64,000 nt of DNA from an uncultured Eubacteriales bacterium. Its GTDB lineage: Bacteria > Bacillota > Clostridia > Oscillospirales > Acutalibacteraceae. The DNA lies in contig CAKSIG010000003.1 of NCBI GenBank assembly GCA_934463035.1, forward strand, positions 1-64,000. The letters are read 5' to 3'. Both the position numbers and the translations under genes were made by a program. Numbering within the stretch: the first letter of the stretch is position 1; the number at the start of each line of letters is the position of its first letter. This document shows positions 33,494-42,644 of the stretch, one piece after another. A model generated the notes under the pieces. It was not told the origin of the DNA and did not search any database. It saw only the letters and a list, made by a program, of their open reading frames with translations.

Positions 33494-34636
33494 ATGGCAA
33501 GCTTATCTTTGCGTAATGTTTATAAGCGCTACCCCGGCGGCGTAACAGCCGTTTCCGACTTCAATCTTGAAATAGCAGATAAAGAATTTATAATTCTTGT
33601 CGGACCTTCGGGATGCGGTAAGTCTACAACCCTCAGAATGGTTGCAGGACTTGAAGAAATATCTGACGGTGAAATTTATATCGGTGACCGTCTTGTTAAC
33701 GATGTCGCTCCTAAGGACCGTGACATCGCAATGGTTTTCCAGAACTACGCTCTTTATCCTCATATGACCGTGTTTGATAATATGGCTTTCGGTCTTAAAC
33801 TTCGTAAGACCCCGAAGGACGAAATCAAACGCCGTGTTGAAGAAGCTGCTCGCGTACTTGATATATCACACCTGCTTGAACGTAAGCCGAAGGCTTTGTC
33901 AGGCGGTCAGCGTCAGCGTGTTGCTCTCGGCCGTGCAATCGTTCGTGAGCCTAAGGTATTCTTGCTTGATGAACCGCTTTCCAACTTGGACGCTAAGCTC
34001 CGTGCGCAGATGCGTACCGAGATTTCAAAGCTCCATCAGCGTTTGGGAACAACTTTTATCTACGTTACCCACGACCAGACCGAGGCTATGACAATGGGTA
34101 CAAGAATCGTTGTTATGAAGAGCGGTATCGTTCAGCAGGTTGACTCTCCGAACAATCTTTACCGTTATCCCTGCAACCTCTTTGTTGCCGGATTTATCGG
34201 TTCTCCTCAAATGAACTTCATTGAGTCAAAGCTCGTTAAGAACGGCGACGATTATGTTGTTGAGTTCGGTTCGGAAGACACCGCAAATCACGAGGGTGTT
34301 AAGTATCAGATTAAACTCCCTGCCGATAAGAATAAGGACAACTGCCTTGATGCTTATGTAGGCAAGGAAATAATAATGGGTATTCGTCCTGAGAATATCC
34401 ACAACGAGGAAGACCTTGTTGCCGCAAATAAAGACGGCGTTATTTTCGCTGATGTTGAAGTTACCGAGCTTATGGGTGCTGAGACATATCTTTATATGAA
34501 CTGCGAGGGTCAGGCTCTTAACGCTCGCGTTAGCCCGACTTCTACCGCTCAGCCTGGCGACAAGATTAAGGTTGCTCTTGAAACAGACAAGATTCACCTT
34601 TTCGACAAAGATACAGAGCTTACCATTTGTAACTGA
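33494..34636 (+). CDS. msmX: Sugar ABC transporter ATPase, MsmX/UgpC type
   Basis: Energy-coupling ATPase for carbohydrate ABC importers. It has 380 residues. Walker A is GPSGCGKST (about 37-45), the signature is LSGGQRQRVALGRAIVREPK, Walker B is VFLLDEPLSNLDAKLR and the switch His is in YVTHDQTEA. The C-terminal third (from about 240) contains the TOBE/OB regulatory domains, including IIMGIRPENIHNEED. There are no permease or binding-protein genes around it. In Firmicutes such orphan MsmX-type ATPases serve several sugar importers at once, and that is the inferred role here. ATG 33494 has AGGAGGT. Codon choice is biased and its own promoter and terminator suggest high expression. Confidence 0.93.
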   Translation: MASLSLRNVYKRYPGGVTAVSDFNLEIADKEFIILVGPSGCGKSTTLRMVAGLEEISDGEIYIGDRLVNDVAPKDRDIAMVFQNYALYPHMTVFDNMAFGLKLRKTPKDEIKRRVEEAARVLDISHLLERKPKALSGGQRQRVALGRAIVREPKVFLLDEPLSNLDAKLRAQMRTEISKLHQRLGTTFIYVTHDQTEAMTMGTRIVVMKSGIVQQVDSPNNLYRYPCNLFVAGFIGSPQMNFIESKLVKNGDDYVVEFGSEDTANHEGVKYQIKLPADKNKDNCLDAYVGKEIIMGIRPENIHNEEDLVAANKDGVIFADVEVTELMGAETYLYMNCEGQALNARVSPTSTAQPGDKIKVALETDKIHLFDKDTELTICN

Positions 34637-34647
34637 TATTTTTTCAG

Positions 34648-34678
34648 CAGACGGGCAAACGCCCGTCTGTTTTTTTTA
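34648..34678 (+). terminator. Strong terminator after msmX
   Basis: A perfect 9-bp GC-rich stem CAGACGGGC/GCCCGTCTG with AAAC loop, followed by nine T residues. Confidence 0.93.
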
Positions 34679-34702
34679 TTACAATTATTCACATTTTCTT
34701 AA

Positions 34703-34715
34703 TACAATTATTGTA
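34703..34715. promoter_or_regulatory. Palindrome upstream of the two-component operon
   Basis: TACAAT-T-ATTGTA, with a second ACAATTATT at 34681 forming a direct repeat 23 bases away. Such spaced repeats suit an OmpR-type regulator, so autoregulation is possible. This is inference only. Confidence 0.35.
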
Positions 34716-34787
34716 ATATTGTGTTTAAATAAAAGGGTAGGTTGAGGGGTTTGGCTCTTATCGACCTAAAATGAGGAGGACGGTTGT

Positions 34788-35477
34788 ATGAAACAGAATA
34801 AAATATTAATCGTTGACGACGATGAAAATATATGCGAATTATTAAGGCTTTATCTTGAAAAGGACGGCTTTGAAACCGTGGTAGCCAATGACGGCGAGAC
34901 GGCAATTGATTACAACACAAAATATAATCCCGATTTGATTTTGCTTGACATTATGCTTCCCAAGCTCGACGGTTGGCAGGTCTGCCGCGAGATACGAAAG
35001 ACCGATGAAGTGCCGATAATAATGCTTACCGCAAAGGGTGAGACCTTTGATAAAATTCTGGGTCTTGAACTCGGTGCTGACGATTATGTCAGCAAACCGT
35101 TCGATACCAAGGAAGTAATTGCCCGTATAAAGGCGGTGCTTCGCCGCAGCAGCGACAGCGAGAAAAACAGCAATGTCGCTGAGGTGCATTACGATAAACT
35201 AAGCATAAACTTAACAAACTATGAGCTTATAGTGGACGGTAAACGCATCGACACGCCGCCTAAGGAATTGGAGCTTATTTACCATTTGGCAAGCAATCCG
35301 AACCGCGTTTATACGCGCGACCAACTGCTTGACGAGGTGTGGGGATTTGATTACTACGGCGATTCAAGAACGGTTGACGTTCACGTTAAGAGACTCAGAG
35401 AAAAGCTCGAAAATGTTTCCGATCAATGGAGCCTTAAAACCGTTTGGGGTGTCGGATACAAATTCGAGGTAAGATAG
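34788..35477 (+). CDS. OmpR/PhoB-family response regulator
   Basis: A 229-residue DNA-binding response regulator. The receiver domain (residues 1-120) has the acidic pair in VDDDENI, the phospho-acceptor Asp54 in LLDIMLPKLDGW, Thr in MLTAKG and Lys in DDYVSKPFD. The C-terminal winged helix (about 130-229) shows PPKELELIYHLASNPNRVYTR and DVHVKRLREKLE typical of OmpR members. ATG 34788 follows GAGGAGG. It lies 4 bases before the histidine kinase and in one operon with htrA, which suggests an envelope or secretion stress response similar to CssRS in Bacillus. Confidence 0.95.
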   Translation: MKQNKILIVDDDENICELLRLYLEKDGFETVVANDGETAIDYNTKYNPDLILLDIMLPKLDGWQVCREIRKTDEVPIIMLTAKGETFDKILGLELGADDYVSKPFDTKEVIARIKAVLRRSSDSEKNSNVAEVHYDKLSINLTNYELIVDGKRIDTPPKELELIYHLASNPNRVYTRDQLLDEVWGFDYYGDSRTVDVHVKRLREKLENVSDQWSLKTVWGVGYKFEVR

Positions 35478-35481
35478 TTGT

Positions 35482-36906
35482 ATGAAATTAAAGCTCTTTA
35501 AGAAGTATTTTTTCACAACGGCGGTCATAATTCTTTTCAGTCTTACCGTAATGATGATGATTTTGCTGTTTGTCTTCAATAATTATCTTGCGAAATCCAA
35601 ATATAATACTTTAAGCAAATGCTGTAATTCGGTTGAGGATTTTATAAGCAAAAACTATGCCGACGGCGGGAACGGGAATTATCAAAACCTTTTTGGGATT
35701 ATGAATACCGTTTCCGATGTTTCCGAGGTGGATATGCTTATAGCGGATACTTCGGGAAAGCTCTTAATATGTAATTGTGAGACTTGGCAGGAAACGAATA
35801 ATTGCGACCACGTAGGTGCGGTTGTTGACAGCGAGCTTCTTTCGCGTGTAAAATCCAGCGATGTATTTGAGCTTTCTACGCTCGGTATTTACGATAAGGT
35901 GCGTTACGTGAGCGCACAGTCTATAAATGACAGCAATAACGGTCTGATAGGATATGTATTTGCTACGGCGCCTGTGTCGTCAATACGGTTGCTTATGTCA
36001 ACGCTTGTAAAACTTTACCTCATTTCTGCGGCGTTTCCGCTGATCGTAATGTTCTTTGCTATTTACGCTATGACATATAGGCTTACCAAGCCGCTTAAAC
36101 TGATGTCGGAAGCGTCAAAAGCAATGGCAAAAGGGGATTTTTCAAAGCGAATACCCGTTACAAGCGACGACGAAATAGGCGAGCTTGCCGTCTCGTTTAA
36201 CCAGATGACAAATTCACTGGTTCAGCTTGAAGGAATGAGGCGCAGCTTTGTCGCCAATGTTTCGCACGAGCTTAAAACGCCTATGACAACGATAAGCGGA
36301 TTTATCGACGGCATAATCGACGGTACTATTGAACCCGATAAACAGCAGTATTATCTGAATATCGTGTCCGAGGAGGTCAAGCGCCTTTCGCGTTTGGTGC
36401 AGTCAATGCTCAGTATGGCAAAACTTGAATCGGGCGAATTTGTTATAAAACCCGAACTGTTCGATTTCAGGGAGCTTTTGTGTACGATAGTCGTAAGTCA
36501 GGAACAGCGCATTGAAAAGAAGTCTATAAATATTGAGGGACTTGATTCAATGGCGGATATTTCGGTAAATGCCGACCGCGACCTGATTCACCAAGTGATA
36601 TATAACCTTGTAGATAACGCTATAAAATTTACTGAGGAGCAGGGAACGATCAGCTTTTCGCTGAAAACCGAGTCCAAAAAAATGGTATTTGAAATAACAA
36701 ATACGGGCAAGGGTATTCCCGAAGCGGAGTTGCCTTATGTTTTTGAGCGGTTTTACAAGGTGGATAAATCCCGTTCGGTAAATAAAAACAGTACGGGATT
36801 GGGACTGTATATAGCAAGAACCATTATAAAAGCGCACGGCGGAGTGTTGTCCGTTGCGAGCAGTGAAAATAAATTTACAACGTTCAGAGTGGTTTTGCCG
36901 TTGTAA
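35482..36906 (+). CDS. Sensor histidine kinase
   Basis: A 474-residue membrane kinase, partner of the preceding regulator. A first membrane segment (about 14-35) and a second (about 168-190) enclose an extracytoplasmic sensor of about 130 residues that contains a CNCETWQETNNCDH Cys/His cluster, possibly metal- or redox-responsive. HAMP follows (about 192-243), then the HisKA dimerisation domain with the phospho-accepting His262 in FVANVSHELKTPMTT, and the ATPase domain with NLVDNAIKFT (N box), GKGIPEAELPYVFERFY (G1/F boxes) and GLGLYIAR (G2). ATG 35482. HtrA begins 15 bases after its stop. Confidence 0.95.
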   Translation: MKLKLFKKYFFTTAVIILFSLTVMMMILLFVFNNYLAKSKYNTLSKCCNSVEDFISKNYADGGNGNYQNLFGIMNTVSDVSEVDMLIADTSGKLLICNCETWQETNNCDHVGAVVDSELLSRVKSSDVFELSTLGIYDKVRYVSAQSINDSNNGLIGYVFATAPVSSIRLLMSTLVKLYLISAAFPLIVMFFAIYAMTYRLTKPLKLMSEASKAMAKGDFSKRIPVTSDDEIGELAVSFNQMTNSLVQLEGMRRSFVANVSHELKTPMTTISGFIDGIIDGTIEPDKQQYYLNIVSEEVKRLSRLVQSMLSMAKLESGEFVIKPELFDFRELLCTIVVSQEQRIEKKSINIEGLDSMADISVNADRDLIHQVIYNLVDNAIKFTEEQGTISFSLKTESKKMVFEITNTGKGIPEAELPYVFERFYKVDKSRSVNKNSTGLGLYIARTIIKAHGGVLSVASSENKFTTFRVVLPL

Positions 36907-36921
36907 TAAAGGAGATTAGGT

Positions 36922-38283
36922 ATGAACGATAACGATTATAACAACATAAACGAAACAGAGAATACCGAGCCTGTAAATGAAGTTTCGGAAAATGAAAATA
37001 ATACGCCCGAAGCGGAAAGCAGCGGCAGCTCGTTCGGTGAACTTAACGGTCAGCCGAGGACGTATGAGCCTGTGAATTACACCCCTGTTACGCCCGTTAA
37101 GGATAATGCCCCCGTAAGCAAAGGCTTAAAGGTGTTTGCGGCTGTAATGGCGGGAGTAATTCTCCTGACAGCCGCCTGTATGACAGGATATATGTACGGC
37201 AAAAACACGGTAAAATACAGCTCTAATAAAAAGGTTTCGGTAAGCCTTGCTTCAAAGCCGAAGGATACTGATGAACTTACGGCGGCTCAGGTATATGACA
37301 AAGCCGATAACAGCATAGTTGGAATTTATGTATACAATACCGCGGGCAAGCTGTCGCAGGCAAGCGGAGTTGTGTATTCAAAGGACGGATATATAGTAAC
37401 CAACGACCACATCTATTCCGAGGTTGCGTCGCCGAAATTTAAAGTATACACCGCTGACGGCAAGGAGTATGACGCAAAGTATGTTGCGGGTGATAAAATA
37501 AGCGACCTTGCGGTGCTTAAAATTGACGCAACGGGTCTTACCGCGGCTGAGTTCGGAAACTCCGATGAAATCGTTTGCGGCGAAAACGTTGTGGCAATAG
37601 GCAGACCGAGCGGCGCTTCGCATAACTCGTCGATAACTAAGGGCATCATCTCGCTTACAAGTAACCGCGTCAAGACTACGTCAAGCTATTCCGCAAGACT
37701 TATACAGACCGACAGCGCGATAAACCCGGGCAGTTCAGGCGGCGCACTTCTCAATATGTACGCTCAGGTCATAGGAATTACGTCTTCAAAAATCGCGGGC
37801 GTCGCTTACGATTCGGTCGGTTATGCTATTCCGACGACCACGGTTAAAAGAATTGTCGAAGAATTGATTTCCGACGGAAAGATAACCACACGCGCAAAGC
37901 TCGGAATAACATATAACGCCGTTGATTCGGTTGCCGCAGAGCTTGGAGATTACAGTCAGGTCGGATTATACGTTGCGGCTGTGAATGAGGACAGCGATCT
38001 TTACGGCAAGCTGAACACAGGCGATATAATAACCAAGATCAACGGTATAGATATAACGAGCGACGAGATCGTGCTTAACATAATCGAAGACAGCCGTGCG
38101 GGCGATAAGATTACTATTGAGGCGGTGACCTCAAACGGCTCAACCGTCGATTTAGAGGTAAAACTCAGCGCTAATGTAAGCGAGTCGAGTTACAGCACGG
38201 AAGACCCCTCAAAGCAGGAGGACGATTCATCGGAGGATAATTCATCAGGCGGCGGGACATTTAATTTCCCGTTCGGTGAGTAA
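36922..38283 (+). CDS. htrA: HtrA/DegP-like serine protease with PDZ domain
   Basis: Membrane-anchored quality-control protease of 453 residues. A disordered acidic N-terminus (1-70) is followed by one membrane segment (about 73-95), so the protease faces outward. The trypsin-like domain holds the catalytic triad His163 (VTNDHIYS), Asp195 (SDLAVLKI) and Ser272 (NPGSSGGAL). A single PDZ domain occupies about 325-420 (GLYVAAVNEDSDLYGKL, GDIITKINGID). A Ser/Asp-rich low-complexity tail ends the protein. It is the third gene of the RR-HK-htrA operon, so expression is probably controlled by the upstream pair. The mobile element begins just after its stop. Confidence 0.96.
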   Translation: MNDNDYNNINETENTEPVNEVSENENNTPEAESSGSSFGELNGQPRTYEPVNYTPVTPVKDNAPVSKGLKVFAAVMAGVILLTAACMTGYMYGKNTVKYSSNKKVSVSLASKPKDTDELTAAQVYDKADNSIVGIYVYNTAGKLSQASGVVYSKDGYIVTNDHIYSEVASPKFKVYTADGKEYDAKYVAGDKISDLAVLKIDATGLTAAEFGNSDEIVCGENVVAIGRPSGASHNSSITKGIISLTSNRVKTTSSYSARLIQTDSAINPGSSGGALLNMYAQVIGITSSKIAGVAYDSVGYAIPTTTVKRIVEELISDGKITTRAKLGITYNAVDSVAAELGDYSQVGLYVAAVNEDSDLYGKLNTGDIITKINGIDITSDEIVLNIIEDSRAGDKITIEAVTSNGSTVDLEVKLSANVSESSYSTEDPSKQEDDSSEDNSSGGGTFNFPFGE

Positions 38284-38301
38284 TAAAAAAGGCGTTGTGC
38301 A

Positions 38302-38318
38302 TTAGAGTCGTACTCTAA
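38302..38318. other. Candidate left attachment or recombinase-binding site
   Basis: A 7-bp perfect inverted repeat (TTAGAGT and ACTCTAA) around CGT lies between the htrA stop and the recombinase 3' end. Serine recombinases of this type bind short imperfect repeats at element ends. The exact crossover cannot be set without the right end. Confidence 0.4.
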
Positions 38319-38340
38319 AGGACAGTTGCTATGTAGGATG

Positions 38341-38370
38341 CGGTGTAGCCCGTGAGGGCTACACCGTTTT
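38341..38370. terminator. Hairpin at the recombinase 3' end
   Basis: A perfect 11-bp stem CGGTGTAGCCC/GGGCTACACCG with a 4-base loop, followed by TTTT on the + strand. It would end htrA transcription and may also act for the minus-strand recombinase. Confidence 0.75.
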
Positions 38371-38377
38371 CCTTGTT

Positions 38378-40060
38378 TCAAGCGGTTTTCAGCGGCTTTT
38401 CACGCATTTTTTCCATTGCGGTAATCAGTTCTTTTTCAGTAGGAACATTGATGATCCCAACCGCCGTAAAGGAAATATCGATTGGTACGTGTTTAACACC
38501 ATTATCGTCCTTGACACTGCTATGCACATCAATCCTCCTTATTAAGGTATTTACGATCGTTGGCGTCAGTTCTTTTAGGTCAGTGCATTTCCGTATCGTG
38601 TCAAGAAACACTTTTAGGTCAACTTTTTCCTGTTCGGCTTTTTTGACAGTCTGCTCGTCACTCTCCACGGTGGCAAGCAGTTCTTTTTGTTCGCTTTCGT
38701 AGTTTGCAGACATACGAAGAAAACGCTCATCCGATATTTTACCAAGCACATTATCCTCATAAATACGCTCAATCAGCATATCAAGCTCTTTAATCCGTGT
38801 CTTGGCTTTCTCAATATTCTGCCTCATATCTCGGATGCTTTTTTCTCTGCCGAGCGTATTTTGCTCTGCGAAGAGATAAAGAAACACCGGTTCAAATTCT
38901 TGAACATACTTAGCAACCTTCCGTATCGTATCAAGCACCAATTTTTTCAGCACCGAATCACGGATAAAATGAATGTTGCAGGAACCGCGATTTTCTTTGT
39001 ACTGCGAACATCTGTAAAACTCCTGTCCGTCTTTAATGCTTTTTGAAGCACAGTAATACAGTTTAGAACCGCAATCAGCACAATAGAGAAGCCCAGAAAA
39101 CATACTTGTTTTTCCCGTCGCTGTATTTCTGCGGCGGTGCTTTCTGAGTTCCTGTACTCTTTCAAAGGTGTCATCATCAATAATCGCTTCTTGTGTGTTC
39201 GGGATGATTTGCCATTCTTCTTCGGGAATGTGCACTTTTTTCTTGACTTTGAAACTCACAAAGGTGCTTTTGAAATTGACGGTGCAACCTGTGTACTGAC
39301 GATTTTCAAGAATATGCCTCACCGTTGTCTGATCCCATATATATGGATTTTGCGGTCTTGGGTTAGAGGCTTTTATGCCTTTTCTGTAATAATGCTCCGT
39401 TGGGCATATGATTTGTTCATCTTCTAATCGGCGTGCAATTTTCATCGGTCCGAGTCCTGCAAGGCACAGCTCAAAGATATAACGAACAATCTTTGCTGCC
39501 GGCTCGTCAACGATCCATTGCTTTGAATTGTCAGAAGATTTCATATACCCAAAAGGAACAGCGGCAGATACCCTCTCACCGTTTTCAGCTTTCGACTTCC
39601 AAACAGCCTTTATCTTTTTACTCGTTTGTTCTGCATACCATTCGTTAAAAATATTATAGAATGGCATCATCTCAAGTCCCGTTCCGGTGATGGTGTTCAC
39701 ATTTTCCTGAATGGCGATAAAGGTTATTCCCAGAGACGGATAAACTACTTGTGTCAGTCTACCCATCTCAATCGTTTCTCTTCCGAAGCGTGATAGGTCT
39801 TTTACGATAATTGTGCCGATTTCTCCGTTTTCCGCCATCTGCTGCATACGCTTAAATCCGGGGCGGTCAAAGGTTGTCCCCGATATTCCGTCATCCACAA
39901 AAAACTCAGGATGAAGGTATCCGTTCTCCTTGGCATATTGAGAGAGGATTGCCTTTTGATTGGATATACTGTTGCTTTCGCCGTCACGCCCATCATCTTG
40001 GGATAAACGGCAGTATAATGCTGTGATTTTAATAGTATTCTCGGCTTGTTTCTTTGCCAT
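38378..40060 (-). CDS. Large serine recombinase (TnpX/TndX type)
   Basis: Site-specific integrase-excisionase of 560 residues. The N-terminal resolvase domain (about 13-165) has the catalytic Ser in LYCRLSQDDG and the following ISNQKAILSQYAKENG, SGTTFDRPGFKRM and VKDLSRFGRE segments. The central recombinase domain contains PFGYMKS and ILENRQYTG. A zinc ribbon follows (LYCADCGSKLYYC with CSQYKENRGSC), then a coiled-coil segment (about 410-480). The start is ATG 40060 (MAKKQAEN) with AAGGAG immediately upstream; longer in-frame starts lack a site. It should integrate and excise the element through a Ser-linked two-base crossover. Length is close to TndX of Tn5397. Confidence 0.94.
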   Translation of the reverse strand: MAKKQAENTIKITALYCRLSQDDGRDGESNSISNQKAILSQYAKENGYLHPEFFVDDGISGTTFDRPGFKRMQQMAENGEIGTIIVKDLSRFGRETIEMGRLTQVVYPSLGITFIAIQENVNTITGTGLEMMPFYNIFNEWYAEQTSKKIKAVWKSKAENGERVSAAVPFGYMKSSDNSKQWIVDEPAAKIVRYIFELCLAGLGPMKIARRLEDEQIICPTEHYYRKGIKASNPRPQNPYIWDQTTVRHILENRQYTGCTVNFKSTFVSFKVKKKVHIPEEEWQIIPNTQEAIIDDDTFERVQELRKHRRRNTATGKTSMFSGLLYCADCGSKLYYCASKSIKDGQEFYRCSQYKENRGSCNIHFIRDSVLKKLVLDTIRKVAKYVQEFEPVFLYLFAEQNTLGREKSIRDMRQNIEKAKTRIKELDMLIERIYEDNVLGKISDERFLRMSANYESEQKELLATVESDEQTVKKAEQEKVDLKVFLDTIRKCTDLKELTPTIVNTLIRRIDVHSSVKDDNGVKHVPIDISFTAVGIINVPTEKELITAMEKMREKPLKTA

Positions 40061-40129
40061 AATAAACTCCTTTCTGTGTAAGCCGAGCATTGCATATTGG
40101 GCGTAGCCATTATACAATACTCGGTACAC

Positions 40130-40405
40130 TTATTTCAATTTTGCGGATAAAATCAAATTCTTGAATTGCTGTAATATCGTTTCTTTGCCATCAAGACTAA
40201 AATGAGCAGTTACATCATAAACGGTCTTTCCAATTCTATTTGATACACAAATCTTTTTTGGAATAGGCATAATTGGCAACGGCGTGGCTCTAAGCGTTTT
40301 ACTTTTCGGAATTACATATTCTCGCAAATCAATAGGGCGAGTTTCATCAACTCGCCCCATACCACGAATAGCTACGCAGTCATTAAATTTAATTTTTTGT
40401 ATCAT
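40130..40405 (-). CDS. TnpW-family transposon protein
   Basis: A 91-residue protein. The C-terminal 40 residues (SNRIGKTVYDVTAHF and ETILQQFKNLIL) match the TnpW family of small proteins carried by Tn4451/Tn5397-like elements, in which the core is an IGxTxYxVxxHF strand set followed by an amphipathic helix. The first half (PIDLREYVIPKSKTLR) is an extra N-terminal region unlike the usual 60-residue TnpW. The function of the family is unknown. It lies between parB and the recombinase on the minus strand. The ribosome site (AAGGTAAGG) is weaker than its neighbours. Confidence 0.7.
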   Translation of the reverse strand: MIQKIKFNDCVAIRGMGRVDETRPIDLREYVIPKSKTLRATPLPIMPIPKKICVSNRIGKTVYDVTAHFSLDGKETILQQFKNLILSAKLK

Positions 40406-40414
40406 ATTCTTACC

Positions 40415-41269
40415 TTACCTTTCGTTCCGATTACGCTGACGAATTAAGAATTTACGATAATGGTCACAGGCTTTGAGGATAAAATCTTCAAGCTGTTTCG
40501 CATCGGCGTTCGGTGCGTATTTTCGTAGTTTTTCGGTTGGAATTTTAATGGTTTCCCTCTGATTTGCCTTTTCACGGGCAAGTATTTCGCTAATATTATC
40601 AGCCGTGAGATTTCCAGCCTGATACCTCTTTTTCATTTCAACGGCTTGTGCATAAGACGGCGTGCAATCGCTAATTTCGCATTGCTCCAAGACGGCATAT
40701 TGTTCTTTATCGCCGAGATAGGACAAAGCCTCACCAACCATAAGTGCAATTTTGCCTTCGTCCATCAGGTCAAGCAATTCGGGGATGAGATGGGTTAAGC
40801 GGATATACCGGAGAACCTGATTTTTACTATCTCCTGTTTCCACTCCTATCTTTTCAACGGTAAGCGACTTCTCCCCAACTTGGGGAGAAGTACGCCCCTG
40901 ATGAGCCATCGCATCTCGTTTTAATTTGTACGCAAACGCCTTTTCGGATGGCAGAATATGCTCACGGTGCAGGTTGCTGTCCACCACGGCAATGGCGGCG
41001 ACATCCCGGTCAAGGGCATAAATCAAGGCAGGGACCTCGGTAATCCCTGCCTTTTGTGCGGCGTGTAGGCGGCGGTGACCGCTTATGACTTCATATTCGT
41101 CTGTATTTTCTACGGGTCGGACGATCAACGGCGAAAGAATACCTTGCGTCTGTATGCTTTCGATCAGCGTGTTCATTTCGTCATCGTCCTTGACCTTGAA
41201 CGGATGTCCGTCAAAGGGGTGCAATTTTTCCACCGGAATTGCCACCGGTTTTTTCATCGTATTTTTCAT
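40415..41269 (-). CDS. ParB/Spo0J-family partition protein
   Basis: A 284-residue ParB-like protein. The N-terminal ParB/Srx CTPase domain has LHPFDGHPFKV, ESIQTQGILSPLIVRP (about 35-50) and VISGHRRLHAAQKAG (about 60-74, the GHRR motif of the CTP pocket). The helix-turn-helix KorB-like region follows (EKIGVETGDSKNQVLRYIRLT). No ParA ATPase gene accompanies it. Such stand-alone ParB proteins are frequent on Firmicutes mobile elements and may regulate or stabilise the excised form. The start is ATG 41269 with AGAGGTAG upstream; an in-frame start 30 bases earlier would overlap the relaxase. It follows the relaxase stop directly. Confidence 0.9.
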   Translation of the reverse strand: MKNTMKKPVAIPVEKLHPFDGHPFKVKDDDEMNTLIESIQTQGILSPLIVRPVENTDEYEVISGHRRLHAAQKAGITEVPALIYALDRDVAAIAVVDSNLHREHILPSEKAFAYKLKRDAMAHQGRTSPQVGEKSLTVEKIGVETGDSKNQVLRYIRLTHLIPELLDLMDEGKIALMVGEALSYLGDKEQYAVLEQCEISDCTPSYAQAVEMKKRYQAGNLTADNISEILAREKANQRETIKIPTEKLRKYAPNADAKQLEDFILKACDHYRKFLIRQRNRNER

Positions 41270-41270
41270 T

Positions 41271-42638
41271 TTATCTACCTCTTTCTTTGTATCTTGCACG
41301 GGCCTTTTTCTCCAGCTCGTGCTCTTGTTTTAACAGTTCGTACAGGTGCGGAGATTTTTCTAAAATCCACTTCGCACGGTGCAGGCGCTCCCTAACGGGT
41401 TTCATCTGCTTGGATACCGTCTTGCGGCGTTCCTTGTTTTGTGCCTGTTCTTCAGGCGACTTTGGTCGGCGGATACGGTTGCTGATGCCGCTGCGCTCAC
41501 GCTCCAAAGTGGAAAGTTCAGACTTGAATTGCTCAATATTTGCTTGGAGGTCGGCTACCGTATGAATGTCGTGCTCTTGCAAAAAGTGATAGTCGGTAAC
41601 CAATTCTTTCAAATCCTTTTCCGCCGCCCGCAGATCCGGCGACAGCAACATCACATCGGCAAGCTCGGTTACGATTTGGATTACCGTTATGACAAGATAA
41701 AACACCGTATCCACCAAAACGGTGGCGGTGTCATAACTGTGCTCAATGGAAAAATCCAACTTTCGCAGCTCGTCCTCCAGTGGGAATTTCTTCGGCTTGT
41801 ACGGCGGTCGGTATTCCAATGTGAACAGCCGATAACGGTTTTCGGCATTCTGCCGTAGTTGCGCATTCACACGCTCCTTTGAGAAGCCGATGCCGCTTAG
41901 ACGCACGGCTCGTTCCCAATGCTTTGCCTTGACAGAAAAGCGCACAGGGTCGAGCGTATAACCGAGCGCATAGAGCTGATTTTCAAATTCTCTTGGGTTG
42001 GTCGCAAAGGACAGGCAGTATTCCACATCCTCCCGCAGATAGTCCCGGTGCGTTTTCTTGCCGGCCTTGTGAACCCAATACTCCTTTTTCTTGCTCTTGG
42101 AGTAGAAATCGCTGTTTTCCAATACCGACAGCTCGTGTTCACGGCAGATTGCATCGGAGATTTTCCGCAGCTCCTTATGGTCGCCGATTTTGTTTTTGAA
42201 CTTTGTGCCGTCCTTGAAGGACACTGGATTCACAACAAAGTGGCAATGCACATTGTCGGTGTTCAAGTGGACTGTAACGAGCACCTGATACCGGTCGCCC
42301 CACATCTTTCTTGCGGTTTCCTTGCCGATTGCAAACGCCTGCTCCGGCGTGACCTCGCCCTCACGAAAGCTCTGAATACCGTGGTAGCCGACAACTTTTC
42401 CACGCAGACCAAACCGCCGCTGGACGGCGATCATCTCGGCGTAGGCATTCTGTGCCGAGCAGTTGATGCCTCCCACGAACATCTTGCGGTCGGTTTTGTC
42501 ATCGTTTTCTGCGTAGTGCAGGGCGGCATATAAATCCTCGTCGAGATATTCCGGGGCGGTGGTTTTGTCGGGATTGTCGGCGTAGTCCAGCGTGGCTTTG
42601 AGATTTTTGAACACAGGCCAAAAGCCTGTTACAGCCAT
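41271..42638 (-). CDS. Relaxase/mobilization nuclease (MobA/VirD2-like, MOBP type)
   Basis: A 455-residue relaxase that should nick the element at oriT and pilot the strand during transfer. The N-terminal relaxase domain contains a Tyr-bearing LKATLDYADNPDKT region, FVGGINCSAQNAYAEM, GYHGIQSFREGEVTPEQAF and the metal-binding HxH in TVHLNTDNVHCHFVVNPV. The C-terminal half is helical with a long coiled coil rich in Lys/Glu (about 345-455, LSTLERERSGISNRI). The gene is followed by parB and preceded by mobC 6 bases away. The element lacks a coupling protein and secretion channel, so transfer would rely on a co-resident conjugative element. Confidence 0.93.
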   Translation of the reverse strand: MAVTGFWPVFKNLKATLDYADNPDKTTAPEYLDEDLYAALHYAENDDKTDRKMFVGGINCSAQNAYAEMIAVQRRFGLRGKVVGYHGIQSFREGEVTPEQAFAIGKETARKMWGDRYQVLVTVHLNTDNVHCHFVVNPVSFKDGTKFKNKIGDHKELRKISDAICREHELSVLENSDFYSKSKKKEYWVHKAGKKTHRDYLREDVEYCLSFATNPREFENQLYALGYTLDPVRFSVKAKHWERAVRLSGIGFSKERVNAQLRQNAENRYRLFTLEYRPPYKPKKFPLEDELRKLDFSIEHSYDTATVLVDTVFYLVITVIQIVTELADVMLLSPDLRAAEKDLKELVTDYHFLQEHDIHTVADLQANIEQFKSELSTLERERSGISNRIRRPKSPEEQAQNKERRKTVSKQMKPVRERLHRAKWILEKSPHLYELLKQEHELEKKARARYKERGR

Positions 42639-42644
42639 AGCACA

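Noticed and set aside
40415..41269. ParA-ParB chromosome partition locus
   Set aside because: No ParA gene is adjacent, and the context is a mob module, so this is element-borne and not the chromosomal parABS locus.
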